Shown: positions 9,709 to 18,275, counted from the first letter of the stretch. The stretch: 37,750 bases of DNA from Psychrobacter sp. FME6 (GCF_014861365.1 NZ_RRYW01000023.1:1-37750), one strand, 5' to 3'. Numbers and translations: made by a program. Notes: generated by a model from the sequence alone, not told the origin.

Positions 9709-9755
9709 ATACTATTTTTGCTAAAAAAGCTTTCAATACAACTGTTTTAGCAAAA
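9709..9755 (-). promoter_or_regulatory. Proximal efflux promoter with 11-bp inverted repeat
   Basis: On the minus strand, TTGAAA (9731-9736), a 16-base spacer and TAGTAT (9709-9714) form a candidate promoter about 100 bases before the adaptor start. TTTTGCTAAAA (9716-9726) and TTTTAGCAAAA (9745-9755) are a perfect inverted repeat bracketing the -35 box. A protein bound across both arms, or a hairpin, could control this promoter. The repeat is directly visible; its role is inferred. Confidence 0.4.
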
Positions 9756-9864
9756 TATCGTTACTAGGACATCTAACAGCGATATACATTAAGTACTGGT
9801 GCGAGACTCTTTGGTATCAAAGTCGTAGCTAAGCTACAAAATTGAATCATAAATTGAACCAGTA

Positions 9865-9896
9865 ATTATAAACTATAGGGGTAACCCCACAGTCAA
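9865..9896 (-). promoter_or_regulatory. MerR-family-type promoter/operator facing the efflux operon
   Basis: On the minus strand TTGACT (9891-9896) and a consensus TATAAT (9865-9870) are 20 bases apart. The spacer is filled by a dyad of form ACTnTnGGGG-T-n-ACCCCnAnAGT (9872-9893), centred on GGGGTTACCCC. An over-long 19-20 bp spacer holding a dyad is the hallmark of promoters activated by MerR-family regulators through DNA distortion. Transcription would start near 9858, about 250 bases before the adaptor gene. No MerR-family gene lies in the window. Confidence 0.7.
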
Positions 9897-10219
9897 GTCG
9901 TTAAGCAAAGGATTCATTGCAAAGAACCGTAATATTACCTTTCACGAATAAATAAAATGCTGTTATAGCAAGTCTCTTGTTCATTAACAGCTAAAACACA
10001 GTTAGAAAATGCTCAAGTATAAATAATTGTAAGCTTTTGTTAAAACGTTAAAGCCATATTGGTATTAAGGCTATTAAGTCATGAGAGAGCAGGGTTGTTA
10101 GTAAAATAACAATTTTAGCAACCACTAAATGTGACCGCTGAAATGAAGGGGCATAAGTGCTCTCTAAAGTGAAATATTTAATCTCATAACAGAAATAGCT
10201 ATTAAGAATGACAGAGACG

Positions 10220-11245
10220 CTATAGCAAACGCGCGCTAGCAAGTTCTGTCAACTGATATAACCCAGTACGATAACGGTTATCAGGTAAAGTGCTAAGTGC
10301 TTGCTGAGCCAATTTAGTTTCTTCTAAAGCGCGCTGTTTACAGTAGTCTAATGAGCCTGAGCCGCGTACCAGTTCGATCAGCTGCTCAGTATTTTCGGTT
10401 TTACCCGTCTGTACCGCGAGACGCAGTTTTTCATATCCTTTTGTATCGCTCTCTTTCAATAACTCTAGCGCTTTGATGGTGGGTAGCGTCGGCTTGCCTT
10501 CTGCCAAATCATCGCCTAGGTTTTTACCCATCAATTCACTGTCACCACTGTAATCAAGTACGTCATCAACAATCTGGAATGCATTACCAAAATGCTGACC
10601 AAAATCTGCTAATGCTTGTAAGTGCTCGGTTTTATTCTGCAAGATAGCGGCCCCTTGGGTCGCCATCATAAATAAGCGAGAGGTTTTGCCATCGATAATG
10701 CGTAAATAGTCATTTTCAGTCGCGGCAGGGTTGTGCTGATGTTGCAGCTGCAATACTTCACCTTCTGCAATATCGCAAGTACCGTCTGAGAATACCTGCA
10801 ATAATGGCAAGCTTTGGAAACCAACTAGTAGATTAAAGGCGCGGGCAATCAGATAGTCACCGACCAATACCGCTGTGGCATTGTCCCAAGTGGCATTGGC
10901 TGTTGGCTTGCCACGGCGCTGACCTGATTCATCAATCACATCATCATGAACCAGGGTTGCTGTGTGCAACATCTCAGTAATCGCTGCCAAATGCATGGCT
11001 TTTTCTGATGGATTGTCGTCAAACATGCGTGCACATAACAAGGTAATCAAAGGACGCATACGCTTGCCACCCGCATTGATCACGTGTTGTGACACGCTCA
11101 TCACTAGCTGCACTTTTGAATTTAGGCTACCGAATACTTGCTTGTCCATAATCTCAAAATCATCTGTTACGATATTTTGGATTTCAGCATAGTCAGGTGT
11201 TGAATTAGGTGCGGCTGGGGTATTGCTTAAAGGAGTGCTGGTCAT
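10220..11245 (-). CDS. ispB: Octaprenyl diphosphate synthase (trans-polyprenyl synthase)
   Basis: IspB extends farnesyl diphosphate with isopentenyl units to make the side chain of ubiquinone. At 341 residues, the length is slightly above the E. coli enzyme (323) because of a Pro/Thr-rich N-terminus. Both Asp-rich motifs are intact: DDVID at residues 101-105 (within LVHDDVIDE) and DDVLD at 227-231 (within QIVDDVLDY). GGKRMRP at 59-65 is the diphosphate-binding segment. No clear Shine-Dalgarno precedes the start, but there is no better in-frame ATG. It is divergent from rplU, an arrangement also seen in E. coli. Chain length (octa versus nona) cannot be read with certainty. Confidence 0.93.
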   Translation of the reverse strand: MTSTPLSNTPAAPNSTPDYAEIQNIVTDDFEIMDKQVFGSLNSKVQLVMSVSQHVINAGGKRMRPLITLLCARMFDDNPSEKAMHLAAITEMLHTATLVHDDVIDESGQRRGKPTANATWDNATAVLVGDYLIARAFNLLVGFQSLPLLQVFSDGTCDIAEGEVLQLQHQHNPAATENDYLRIIDGKTSRLFMMATQGAAILQNKTEHLQALADFGQHFGNAFQIVDDVLDYSGDSELMGKNLGDDLAEGKPTLPTIKALELLKESDTKGYEKLRLAVQTGKTENTEQLIELVRGSGSLDYCKQRALEETKLAQQALSTLPDNRYRTGLYQLTELASARLL

Positions 11246-11835
11246 AATAGATAGTCATATTAATAAGAATAGAGAATTTTTTTACAGCCTTGGCGTTATA
11301 AAATATAGGTAAGGCCTGATTTTTTCTTATGATAGCATAGCTATGTGGTTAAATTGATGGTTAAATTGTTGATTGGAGCCTGTCAAAAGCCGCACGGTTT
11401 TCTTTTTATTGATCCTTATCTGAGATAAAGAAGAAATAGCCATGATAAAAATGCCCTGATATTGGATGATATGAATACTCGTTTACTTAATGGTTTTTCA
11501 GGTACAGAATGGGTTGATAAAAGACTGTAAGTAACTGATTATATAAGTTATAATAACCGCAGTTGGGCTTAGGTCATTATCCGTTGTAAGGGCTCTAGAT
11601 ATTTTGGTATTAAATACCCTCTTTGATAGCTTCAAAATCAACGACATAGATAGCAATAAAATAATGACTGTTAATGAAACCACCTTACAAAAATACGCCA
11701 AACGAGTGAGATGAACGGCTTGCTTTTATAAGCAAAAAGCCGTAAAATCTTGCCTTTAATTTTTCCCTGTCGTGTTCGTCGCAAAAGCGCTGGTATGATA
11801 TCAGCCACGGCACACGGGTTAAACGGAGTCATACA
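11246..11835. other. Divergent intergenic region ispB / rplU
   Basis: This 590-base gap must hold promoters for both genes. An imperfect hairpin (ACGGCT at 11715-11720 with AGCCGT at 11738-11743, inner TGCTT/AAGCA) lies about 95 bases before rplU. A TATGAT at 11794-11799 is a possible rplU -10 box with no good -35. Small open frames here lack ribosome binding sites. I see no gene or mobile element. Confidence 0.5.
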
Positions 11836-12147
11836 ATGTACGCAGTAATTAAAACTGGTGGTAAACAGCACCGTGTAGTCGTCGATGAGCTTTTAAAAGT
11901 TGAACTACTAAAAGCAGAAAAAGGCGAAACAATCAAATTTGAAGACGTGTTGATGGTTGTTGACGGTGAAACTGTCAAAATCGGTCAGCCTGTCGTTGAT
12001 GGTGCTAGCGTAGAAGTTGAAGTGGTTGAACATGGTCGCGGCGAAAAAATCCGTATCATCAAACACAACCGTCGTAAGCATTATCACAAAGAACAAGGTC
12101 ACCGCCAATGGTACACCTTGTTAAAAATCAAAGCCATTAATGCCTAA
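11836..12147 (+). CDS. rplU: 50S ribosomal protein L21
   Basis: L21 binds 23S rRNA in the large subunit and depends on L20 for assembly. The 103-residue length and sequence are standard: [15 protein letters not shown] at the start, the family signature [20 protein letters not shown] near the C-terminus, and a KIKAINA end. GGAG lies 7 bases upstream. It is the first gene of rplU-rpmA, with 91 bases to rpmA and a shared terminator at 12547. In E. coli this operon is known to be feedback-controlled through its leader; the hairpin at 11715-11743 could contribute here, but that is inference. Confidence 0.99.
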   Translation: MYAVIKTGGKQHRVVVDELLKVELLKAEKGETIKFEDVLMVVDGETVKIGQPVVDGASVEVEVVEHGRGEKIRIIKHNRRKHYHKEQGHRQWYTLLKIKAINA

Positions 12148-12238
12148 TTACCCATTTAGCGATAATCGCTAAACAGCGCACTAAATGCTTAAGAGTTGTC
12201 GCATTAGCGATAAGTCACATTAACAAGGAGATTTTCTC

Positions 12239-12496
12239 ATGGCACATAAAAAAGCTGCAGGTTCGACTCGTAACGGTCGTGATTCAAACCCAAAAATGCT
12301 CGGCGTAAAAATCTTTGGTGGTCAAACCATCGTTGCCGGTAACATCATCGTTCGTCAACGTGGTACAGAATTCCACGCAGGCGAAGGCGTTGGCATGGGT
12401 CGTGACCATACTTTATTTGCACTGAATGACGGTGTAGTGAAGTTTGCAACCAAAGGCAAATTTAACCGTCGTTATGTGATGGTTGAAAACGCATAA
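12239..12496 (+). CDS. rpmA: 50S ribosomal protein L27
   Basis: L27 sits near the peptidyl transferase centre, where its flexible N-terminus contacts tRNA. The 85-residue length is exact for gammaproteobacteria. The sequence opens [19 protein letters not shown] with no N-terminal extension, so it needs no Prp-type cleavage as in Firmicutes. The signature [20 protein letters not shown] is intact. AAGGAG precedes the start at normal spacing. It is the second gene of the rplU operon, with the operon terminator 50 bases downstream. Confidence 0.99.
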   Translation: MAHKKAAGSTRNGRDSNPKMLGVKIFGGQTIVAGNIIVRQRGTEFHAGEGVGMGRDHTLFALNDGVVKFATKGKFNRRYVMVENA

Positions 12497-12841
12497 TTGC
12501 CCATCTACCTTATTTTATTCTTTTTGAATAAAATAACTGGATGACTAAAAAGCCCTTATTACCGTTTGGTAGTAGGGGCTTTTTGATGCCTGCCTTTGAT
12601 ACTCGTTGTACCACTCATAGAACATCATATACTGTGTAACGGCACTGGTTACAAGCCTGTATGTCAGGCGTAGTAATCATTGCAAATCATGACTAGGCGC
12701 GCAATAAAAAAACTGGCACACTGTCTCCATTGTTTATTAGCGCTGGTTTTATAGTGCTCAAATAAACATTTATAGAAAACAAAAATTTTAATAAAACATT
12801 TTATTTTTTAAGCTATTTTGCATTTTTAGAGAGGATTTATC
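12497..12841. other. Intergenic region rpmA / lolA
   Basis: It contains the rplU-rpmA terminator (12547-12584), two small hairpins in a row (TGTAAC/GTTACA around 12635-12652 and GCCTG/CAGGC at about 12655-12669), and a very AT-rich stretch just before lolA. A lolA promoter must lie here, but I cannot pick one boldly. No gene is seen. Confidence 0.5.
12547..12584 (+). terminator. Rho-independent terminator of rplU-rpmA
   Basis: AAAAAGCCCTTATTACC (12547-12563) pairs, with two mismatches, with GGTAGTAGGGGCTTTTT (12568-12584) around GTTT. The stem ends in five Ts, 50 bases after the rpmA stop. Confidence 0.88.
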
Positions 12842-13543
12842 ATGACTTTATCAACGAACAAATCGATTAAACAGAACACAACGTTAAAACAAAAAGTGAT
12901 GGGTGGGGCGTTAACGGGCATATTGATGACGTCGCTCGGTGTTGCTGCTCCTATGATGGCATTAACACAATCAGCAACAGCGGCACCTGCTGACAATCTA
13001 ACCGCTGCCAAACGCTTAAATAAACTGTTGGCGAACACTAAAAGCATGACGGCGAACTTTAGCCAAACCACAAAAGGCGCCAATAGTGGTACTTTTTCTG
13101 GCTCAATGAGTGTTCAGCGCCCAAATAACTTTCGCTGGGAAACCAAATCACCATCAGAGCAACTAATCATTGCCAATGGCAACTCTATGTGGGTTTATGA
13201 TAAGGATTTGGAGCAAGCCACTAAGCAAAATGTTGATAGTCAAGTTGGTAATACCCCAGCACTACTATTATCAGGCGAGCCAAATAAGATTGATAAAAAC
13301 TTCAAAATCACTCAGCCGTATGGCAATAAAAACTATTATGTGCTGTATCCTAAGTCAGATAGTGCCAGCTTTAAAAGCTTATCTATGAGCTTTAATGGTG
13401 GTAAGCCAGTCATGATGGTATTGAATGATAGCCTTGGTCAAACCACGACGATTAAATTCAGTGGTATCAAAATGAATCCGAGTATCAATAGTAGCCAATT
13501 TAAATTCACCCCGCCTAAAGGCGTTGATGTCATTAATCAATAA
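12842..13543 (+). CDS. lolA: Outer-membrane lipoprotein carrier protein LolA
   Basis: LolA is the periplasmic chaperone that takes lipoproteins released by LolCDE and hands them to LolB at the outer membrane. It has 233 residues, somewhat longer than E. coli LolA because the signal peptide is long: basic residues to about 18, hydrophobic 19-42, likely cleavage near ATA-AP at 47. The mature part shows the family pattern: MTANFSQTTKG, GSMSVQRPNNFRWETKSPSEQLIIANG, MWVYDKDLEQATKQ and FKFTPPKGVDVI. GAGAGGA lies 6 bases before the start. It is a single gene and ends at a strong bidirectional terminator. Lipoprotein clients in this window include the efflux channel; the adaptor is probably kept at the inner membrane. 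Confidence 0.95.
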   Translation: MTLSTNKSIKQNTTLKQKVMGGALTGILMTSLGVAAPMMALTQSATAAPADNLTAAKRLNKLLANTKSMTANFSQTTKGANSGTFSGSMSVQRPNNFRWETKSPSEQLIIANGNSMWVYDKDLEQATKQNVDSQVGNTPALLLSGEPNKIDKNFKITQPYGNKNYYVLYPKSDSASFKSLSMSFNGGKPVMMVLNDSLGQTTTIKFSGIKMNPSINSSQFKFTPPKGVDVINQ

Positions 13544-13620
13544 GCAGTTAATAAGTAATCATTAAGCGCTTATTGGTAGGAGCCAGTCGCTGACGTATAA
13601 TCAAAACTTTAGCGATTAGG

Positions 13621-13665
13621 ATAATAAAAAAGGACATACCTAAATGGTATGTCCTTTTTTATTAT
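13621..13665. terminator. Bidirectional terminator between lolA and scpB
   Basis: ATAATAAAAAAGGACATACC (13621-13640) and its exact reverse complement (13646-13665) form a perfect 20-bp stem around TAAAT, with six T on each strand's exit side. It serves convergent lolA and scpB. Confidence 0.93.
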
Positions 13666-13703
13666 GCCAATATATATGATATACGAGTCTTGTTTTAAAT
13701 TAT

Positions 13704-14318
13704 CTAGGACATCGCTTTGATGGCATTCATATCCGGCATCGGTGGCAACTGGTCTAAATGACTCAATCCAAAGGCATCTAAAAACTGCGCGGTGGTGTGT
13801 AATAACGCTGGACGCCCTAGCGTTTCTTTATAACCGTCCTCGATGATCCAACCTTTATCAAACAATTGGCGCAAAATATTGCTTGATAATGTCACACCGC
13901 GCACATGTTCTATGTCGCTGCGTGTCACTGGCTGCTTATAGGCAATGACGCTCAGCGTTTCAAGCAACGCTTGGCTCAGGCGTTCTTGACGTTGCGGAAA
14001 CACGCGCTGGATTAAGCTGCTATAGCTATCAGAGACTTGCAGCCGATAACCACTGGCCGTCTCATGTAAGCTCAGCACACCCGTGTCTAAGCGTTGTTGT
14101 AGTAACGCTAAAGCTTGAGTTAGCTCTTTAGTAGATAGGGACAGGTGCTTCTTTAGAGTATTGGTAGTGAGCGGTGATTCTGAGGCGTGTAATAATACTT
14201 CGATATGCTTGCTTATACCTTCAATATATTGATGCTGTTCTATCGTCGATGGCGTTACGGCGGTTAATATCCGTTTTTGTTTTCTATCATCGTGCGTTAT
14301 ATCGTCAATATCTGCCAT
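13704..14318 (-). CDS. scpB: Segregation and condensation protein B
   Basis: ScpB dimerises and binds the kleisin ScpA in the SMC condensin complex that organises newly replicated origins. It has 204 residues with two winged-helix domains. The first is about 30-105 (HIEVLLHASESPLTTNTLKKHL, then GYRLQVSDSYSSLI). The second is about 110-180 and contains the signature LSQALLETLSVIAYKQPVTRSDIEHVRGV followed by GRPALLHTT. It lies 25 bases after scpA and is likely co-transcribed with it and with trpS. Shine-Dalgarno support is weak (AGAGAAAG). No smc gene is in the window. Confidence 0.95.
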   Translation of the reverse strand: MADIDDITHDDRKQKRILTAVTPSTIEQHQYIEGISKHIEVLLHASESPLTTNTLKKHLSLSTKELTQALALLQQRLDTGVLSLHETASGYRLQVSDSYSSLIQRVFPQRQERLSQALLETLSVIAYKQPVTRSDIEHVRGVTLSSNILRQLFDKGWIIEDGYKETLGRPALLHTTAQFLDAFGLSHLDQLPPMPDMNAIKAMS

Positions 14319-14343
14319 TAGAAACTTTCTCTTTTAAAAACCA

Positions 14344-15150
14344 TTAAGCCAGCCACTGTAATTTTAGCGGTTTAATTTGATTGTCTTTTATATCGTCATC
14401 ATCAGTGGGGGGAGTGCTTTCTAACTCAGAGCCCACTACACCAATCAGTTGCCGCTTCATCAGCTCCAGCACCGCGACAAAGCTGACCACCACACCTATC
14501 TTGCCTTGTGTCTTATCTAGTAACTCATAAAAGGAGCAGGTGCCATCAGTGCTTAGTTGGCGACTGATACTGGCGATACGGTCAGAGAGCGGAACGGTAT
14601 CGGCTTTAATACTATGCATTTGATAATCGGGCTGTAGCTGCATTTTAAATAAGCTATCAATCAACATATTAGGCGAATAGTTGGGTAGCTCAGCATTCAT
14701 AATATCTTGATTGGGCATACTAACCAGTGACAAGAACACATCACGCTCAAGACGAATAAGACTGTCCAAGCGCTGACTGGCTACTTTAATTTGCGCATAT
14801 TCTTCGAGACGCTCTATCAGCTCAGCTTTTGGGTCACGCTCATCAGTAGGCGTTTCTGGCTTAGGTAACAGTAGCTCAGTTTTGATTGCAATCAATGTCG
14901 ACGCCATCAGCAGATAATCACCTGCCAATTCAAAATGAGCAGTATCCAACTCGCTAATATAAGCTAGATACTGCTCAGTGATGGGCAGTATCTGCATTTG
15001 GGTCAAATCAACATTATTTTTTTTGACCAGATATAACAAAAAGTCTAATGGCCCCGCAAACTGCTCCAACCAAATGGCAAATGCTTGCGGCGGTACATAC
15101 AGATCTTCTGGCAGATGTTGTACAGGCGTCTGGTAGATGCGCAGAGACAT
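14344..15150 (-). CDS. scpA: Segregation and condensation protein A (kleisin)
   Basis: ScpA is the kleisin subunit that bridges SMC heads. The N-terminal SMC-binding region carries the signature FAGPLDFLLYLVKKNNVDLTQMQI, and a middle part reads GDYLLMASTLIAIKTELLLPKP. The C-terminal winged helix includes IGVVVSFVAVLELMKRQ. I start it at 15150 (MSLRIYQTPV, 268 residues) because AGAGG lies 8 bases upstream. An in-frame ATG at 15195 would add 15 residues without a ribosome binding site and cannot be excluded. It sits between trpS and scpB in one direction, consistent with one operon. Confidence 0.93.
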   Translation of the reverse strand: MSLRIYQTPVQHLPEDLYVPPQAFAIWLEQFAGPLDFLLYLVKKNNVDLTQMQILPITEQYLAYISELDTAHFELAGDYLLMASTLIAIKTELLLPKPETPTDERDPKAELIERLEEYAQIKVASQRLDSLIRLERDVFLSLVSMPNQDIMNAELPNYSPNMLIDSLFKMQLQPDYQMHSIKADTVPLSDRIASISRQLSTDGTCSFYELLDKTQGKIGVVVSFVAVLELMKRQLIGVVGSELESTPPTDDDDIKDNQIKPLKLQWLA

Positions 15151-15224
15151 ATCTTGAACCTCTGCGCTAGGTTCGGCTAATCGTTCACTTTGCATGATGG
15201 TATTCTATTGTCATAACCAAATGA

Positions 15225-16325
15225 TTATTTAAGTTTGGCGAGGGGACGGATACCAATAGCACGGCGAGTTTTGTCTAATTGTTTACGGCTGTGGCGACGG
15301 GCTTTGTCCGCACCCATTTGTAAAATCTCTTCTAACTCTTTTGGGTTGGCCATCAGTTCTTGATAACGCTCGCGGAATGGGGCAATCTCGGCATTGATTT
15401 TATCAAACAAGGCTTGTTTGGCATCACCCCAGCCAATCCCAGCAGCAAACTGCGTACGCATATCGGCAATCTCTTCAGGAGTAGCAAAAGCTTTATAAAT
15501 CTCAAAAATAGCCGAATCGTCAGCGTCTTTTGGTTCCGCAGGCAATTGTGAGTTGGTTACAATTTTCATGATGGCTTTATGCATCTGTTTTTCAGGGTTC
15601 ACTTGCGGGTTAGGCTCACCAAATAGAGGAATGGTATTGCCATAGCTTTTACTCATCTTACGGCCATCAAGACCAGTCAAGAGCGGGATATTATCATCAA
15701 CGACCGCTGACGGTAGCGTAAACAGCGTTTTGTAGCGATGGTTAAAAGTACCGGCGATGTCACGTGCCATCTCGATATGCTGAATTTGGTCGCGACCAAC
15801 TGGCACGTGAGTGGCATTAAACATCAAGATGTCTGCTGCCATGAGTACCGGATAGCCAAATAGCCCCATATTAATGCCTTGGTCAGGATCGACATCTTCT
15901 TTTTCCATATTGATATCGACTGCCGCTTTATAAGCATGGGCACGATTCATTAAGCCTTTGGCGCATGAACAGTTTAAAATCCAAGCCAGTTCGGGAATTT
16001 CGGGCACATCTGATTGACGATAAAAAGTCACGCGCTCAGGGTCAAGACCACAGGCAATCCAAGTCGCCGCAATGGCTTTGGTTGATTCATGAATAACGGC
16101 AGGGTCGTAACAGCCAATAATGCCATGATAATCTGCCAAAAAGAAAAACGCTTCGTCGTCACTATTTTGAATAGACTGAATCGCTGGACGAATAGCACCA
16201 ACGTAATTGCCCAAATGTAGGGTGCCGGTCGGTTTGATACCCGTTAAAATGCGTTTGCTCTGTGTTGAATCATCAGAAGTTTGGCTGTTGGAATTCTGCT
16301 TATCAGAAGTGCGGTTATTACTCAT
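15225..16325 (-). CDS. trpS: Tryptophanyl-tRNA synthetase
   Basis: TrpS charges tRNA-Trp with tryptophan in the cytosol. It is a class Ic enzyme with the HIGH-type motif as HLGN at residues 37-40 ([14 protein letters not shown]) and KMSKS at 223-227 ([12 protein letters not shown]). It has 366 residues, about 30 more than E. coli TrpS. The excess is a Ser/Asn/Gln-rich N-terminal tail (residues 1-23), probably disordered. The Shine-Dalgarno is weak (GGA), so a start inside the tail is possible. It is upstream of scpA with about 74 bases between (29 if the longer scpA start is used). An AT-rich inverted repeat lies in its leader (16391-16432). Confidence 0.97.
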   Translation of the reverse strand: MSNNRTSDKQNSNSQTSDDSTQSKRILTGIKPTGTLHLGNYVGAIRPAIQSIQNSDDEAFFFLADYHGIIGCYDPAVIHESTKAIAATWIACGLDPERVTFYRQSDVPEIPELAWILNCSCAKGLMNRAHAYKAAVDINMEKEDVDPDQGINMGLFGYPVLMAADILMFNATHVPVGRDQIQHIEMARDIAGTFNHRYKTLFTLPSAVVDDNIPLLTGLDGRKMSKSYGNTIPLFGEPNPQVNPEKQMHKAIMKIVTNSQLPAEPKDADDSAIFEIYKAFATPEEIADMRTQFAAGIGWGDAKQALFDKINAEIAPFRERYQELMANPKELEEILQMGADKARRHSRKQLDKTRRAIGIRPLAKLK

Positions 16326-16455
16326 GGAAAATCCGTCATTTATTTATAAAGTTTTTGTTTATCGAATTATTATCAATGTAGGATATTTATGTGGCTATTT
16401 ATATATTATGAATAGCACAAAATATTAGCCACAAAGTATAGCAAATTTTCTCTAA

Positions 16456-17547
16456 TTATTTATAGGTATCCGTACGCCCATTAGGGCCATTTTTGAAACG
16501 ACGATGAAACCACATCCACTGGGTTGGATCGATACGAATCAAACCTTCCAGTAACTCATTAATGCGCGTGGCATCAGCCACTTCGTCATTACTTGGATAG
16601 TTGTCAAGCTCTGGCGTAATGGTCAGATGATAATGCGGACGTTTGCCTTTAGGCAAGTTATCAGGTGTTTGGCGATAAGTATGCAGTGCCATTAATGCTG
16701 GTGGGTGTGCTTTGTTGCCTAATTTAGCTATACGCCGCGAAGCAGTAATAGTAGCAGCGGGCACACCAAAGAACGGCGCCATGACACCTTGCTTAAGACC
16801 ATAATCTTGGTCAGGCGAGTACCAAATCACATGTTTGGCTTTGATAGAATTAACAAGGCTACGCATGTCACGGCTGGCAATCTGCTTGCCAAAAATGTTA
16901 GTACGACCGTTATAAATAAACCAATCAAGAAGCGGATTGTTTTGCGGACGATACATGCAATCCAAAGGGAAGAATTGCGCACAAAATAAACCGCCCAAAT
17001 CAAGCATGGTGTAGTGAGCGCCTAGCAGAATAACTGGGCGACCGTCGTTTTGGGCATTAACAAGATGCTGTAATCCAGAGATAGAAACGGTGCGGGTAAA
17101 AACATTTGGTCGGAACCATGCACATAAGGTTTCAAACACACCAATGCCCTGATTGACAAAAACCTGCTTGGCCATCAGCTCTCGCTCAGCTTCGGGCTTT
17201 TCGGGAAAGGCCAGTCTCAGATTAATGAGCGTATCACGTCGACGCGAGCCTACTGTATTATAGATTAACATGCCGAGCTTACGACCTAACCAAAACTGCC
17301 AACGTAATGGCAAATATATCAGGGGTAAAACCAGCGCCGCCAGCAGCCAAATACCCCAATATTTAGGCAATAAAAACTGCCATTGAAAGGGCTTTTTTTC
17401 TATGGGTGCTGTGCGCTTATGATTTTGGGTAATCGTCGGCATACCAGCCGGTATCGCTGGCGACTTGGCAGGTTTCTGCGTATTCGGCGGTGGTGTACTG
17501 CCTGTTGCAGAAGGTTTGCTGGGATCGTATTGTTCAGGCGCTTTCAT
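16456..17547 (-). CDS. lpxL: Lipid A biosynthesis late acyltransferase (LpxL/HtrB family)
   Basis: This inner-membrane enzyme adds a secondary acyl chain to the lipid A precursor. It has a single N-terminal membrane segment (about 62-82) and the catalytic HX4D motif as His178-Asp183 in GAHYTMLDLGG. WYSPDQDYG and the C-terminal WMWFHRRFK are hallmarks of the family. At 363 residues it exceeds the E. coli enzymes (306-323) by a Pro/Lys-rich cytoplasmic leader of about 50 residues. No good Shine-Dalgarno is visible for the ATG at 17547, nor for the in-frame ATG at 17442, so the exact start is uncertain. LpxM or LpxP are alternatives within the same family. lpxH, another lipid A gene, lies at 33317. 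Confidence 0.88.
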   Translation of the reverse strand: MKAPEQYDPSKPSATGSTPPPNTQKPAKSPAIPAGMPTITQNHKRTAPIEKKPFQWQFLLPKYWGIWLLAALVLPLIYLPLRWQFWLGRKLGMLIYNTVGSRRRDTLINLRLAFPEKPEAERELMAKQVFVNQGIGVFETLCAWFRPNVFTRTVSISGLQHLVNAQNDGRPVILLGAHYTMLDLGGLFCAQFFPLDCMYRPQNNPLLDWFIYNGRTNIFGKQIASRDMRSLVNSIKAKHVIWYSPDQDYGLKQGVMAPFFGVPAATITASRRIAKLGNKAHPPALMALHTYRQTPDNLPKGKRPHYHLTITPELDNYPSNDEVADATRINELLEGLIRIDPTQWMWFHRRFKNGPNGRTDTYK

Positions 17548-17878
17548 AACATGGTTACTAATACTGAAAAGTTATTATTATGATGGGGTAATAAGCGCAG
17601 CTTTGCAAGGCGGTTTGTGCCTTGTGATGGGAGATTTATCGCCAAAGTAGTCGTAGGTAAAAATTGATTTTAATGAAAGTGAGTTTCCTTTAAAAACGAT
17701 CATCTTTATAAAGCCATTTTTTATAAGAATACTGTTTTTATAAAAGTATCAGGCATAAAAAAGCCTTATAAGCTGTGACCAGCTTATAAGGCTTTGCAAA
17801 TCTACTCTTTTCTTTAATACTGCAACTGTCGTTCTGAGATAAAGACAACAGTGGCAAAAAAGTAAGAGATAGCTTTGA
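17548..17878. other. Intergenic region rpsI / lpxL
   Basis: It holds the rplM-rpsI terminator (17757-17795) and the lpxL upstream region. A GCAAGGCGGTTTGTGCCTTG imperfect repeat lies near 17605-17624. No gene is seen. Confidence 0.45.
17757..17795 (-). terminator. Rho-independent terminator of rplM-rpsI
   Basis: AAAGCCTTATAAGCT (17760-17774) and its exact reverse complement (17781-17795) form a 15-bp stem around GTGACC. An A-tract at 17757-17762 supplies the U-run for leftward transcription. It lies about 85 bases beyond the rpsI stop. Confidence 0.9.
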
Positions 17879-18265
17879 TTAACGTTTTGAGAATTGTGGA
17901 CGTTTACGTGCTTTACGTAGACCCAATTTCTTACGTTCAACTTGACGTGAGTCACGAGTCACGAAGCCAGCTGCTTTAAGAGCAGGCTTGTTGGTGTCGT
18001 CTAACTCAATTAGTGCACGAGTGATACCGTGGCGGATTGCGCCAGCTTGACCAGTCATACCACCACCTTTCACAGTGATATAAACGTCATAAGCGTTAGT
18101 AGACTCAAGCAACTCTAGTGGCTGACGAACGACCATTTGTGAAGTTTCGCGGCTGAAGTATTCTTCAAGTGGCTTACCGTTAATAACGATAGCACCAGTA
18201 CCTTTCGCTAAAAAGACACGAGCAGTAGACGTCTTGCGGCGACCAGTTCCGTAATTGCGTTCCAT
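17879..18265 (-). CDS. rpsI: 30S ribosomal protein S9
   Basis: S9 is a small-subunit head protein whose C-terminal tail reaches the P-site tRNA. The 128-residue length is normal. It opens with [19 protein letters not shown]. The signature [19 protein letters not shown] is intact, and it ends in the basic tail [18 protein letters not shown] with the invariant terminal Lys-Arg. AAGGA precedes the start. It lies 10 bases after rplM, in the universal rplM-rpsI operon. Confidence 0.99.
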   Translation of the reverse strand: MERNYGTGRRKTSTARVFLAKGTGAIVINGKPLEEYFSRETSQMVVRQPLELLESTNAYDVYITVKGGGMTGQAGAIRHGITRALIELDDTNKPALKAAGFVTRDSRQVERKKLGLRKARKRPQFSKR

Positions 18266-18275
18266 AAGTATATCC

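Larger units (their letters stand above)
9606..10219. other. Long control region upstream of the efflux operon
   Basis: This 614-base gap between ispB and the adaptor gene (both on the minus strand) carries two promoter-like sites facing the operon: the MerR-type site at 9865-9896 and the site at 9709-9736. It also carries a perfect 11-bp inverted repeat at 9716-9755. No convincing gene is present, and in particular no adjacent regulator gene. The part from about 9900 to 10219 shows no recognisable feature. Confidence 0.6.

Noticed and set aside
9606..9710. Longer start for the efflux adaptor (ATG at 9710)
   Set aside because: The upstream residues are AT-rich leader sequence. The start at 9605 has GAGGA and opens directly into a standard lipoprotein signal.
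9716..9755. Reading the 11-bp inverted repeat as a rho-independent terminator
   Set aside because: The stem is AT-rich and the loop long, with no T-run after it on the minus strand; an operator or leader hairpin fits better.
10048..10242. Small leftward frame after ispB
   Set aside because: It overlaps the ispB 3' end, has no ribosome site and no recognisable composition.
11498..11871. Small leftward frames between ispB and rplU, one with a hydrophobic start
   Set aside because: They begin at TTG or overlap rplU and have no Shine-Dalgarno; AT-rich non-coding DNA readily gives such frames.
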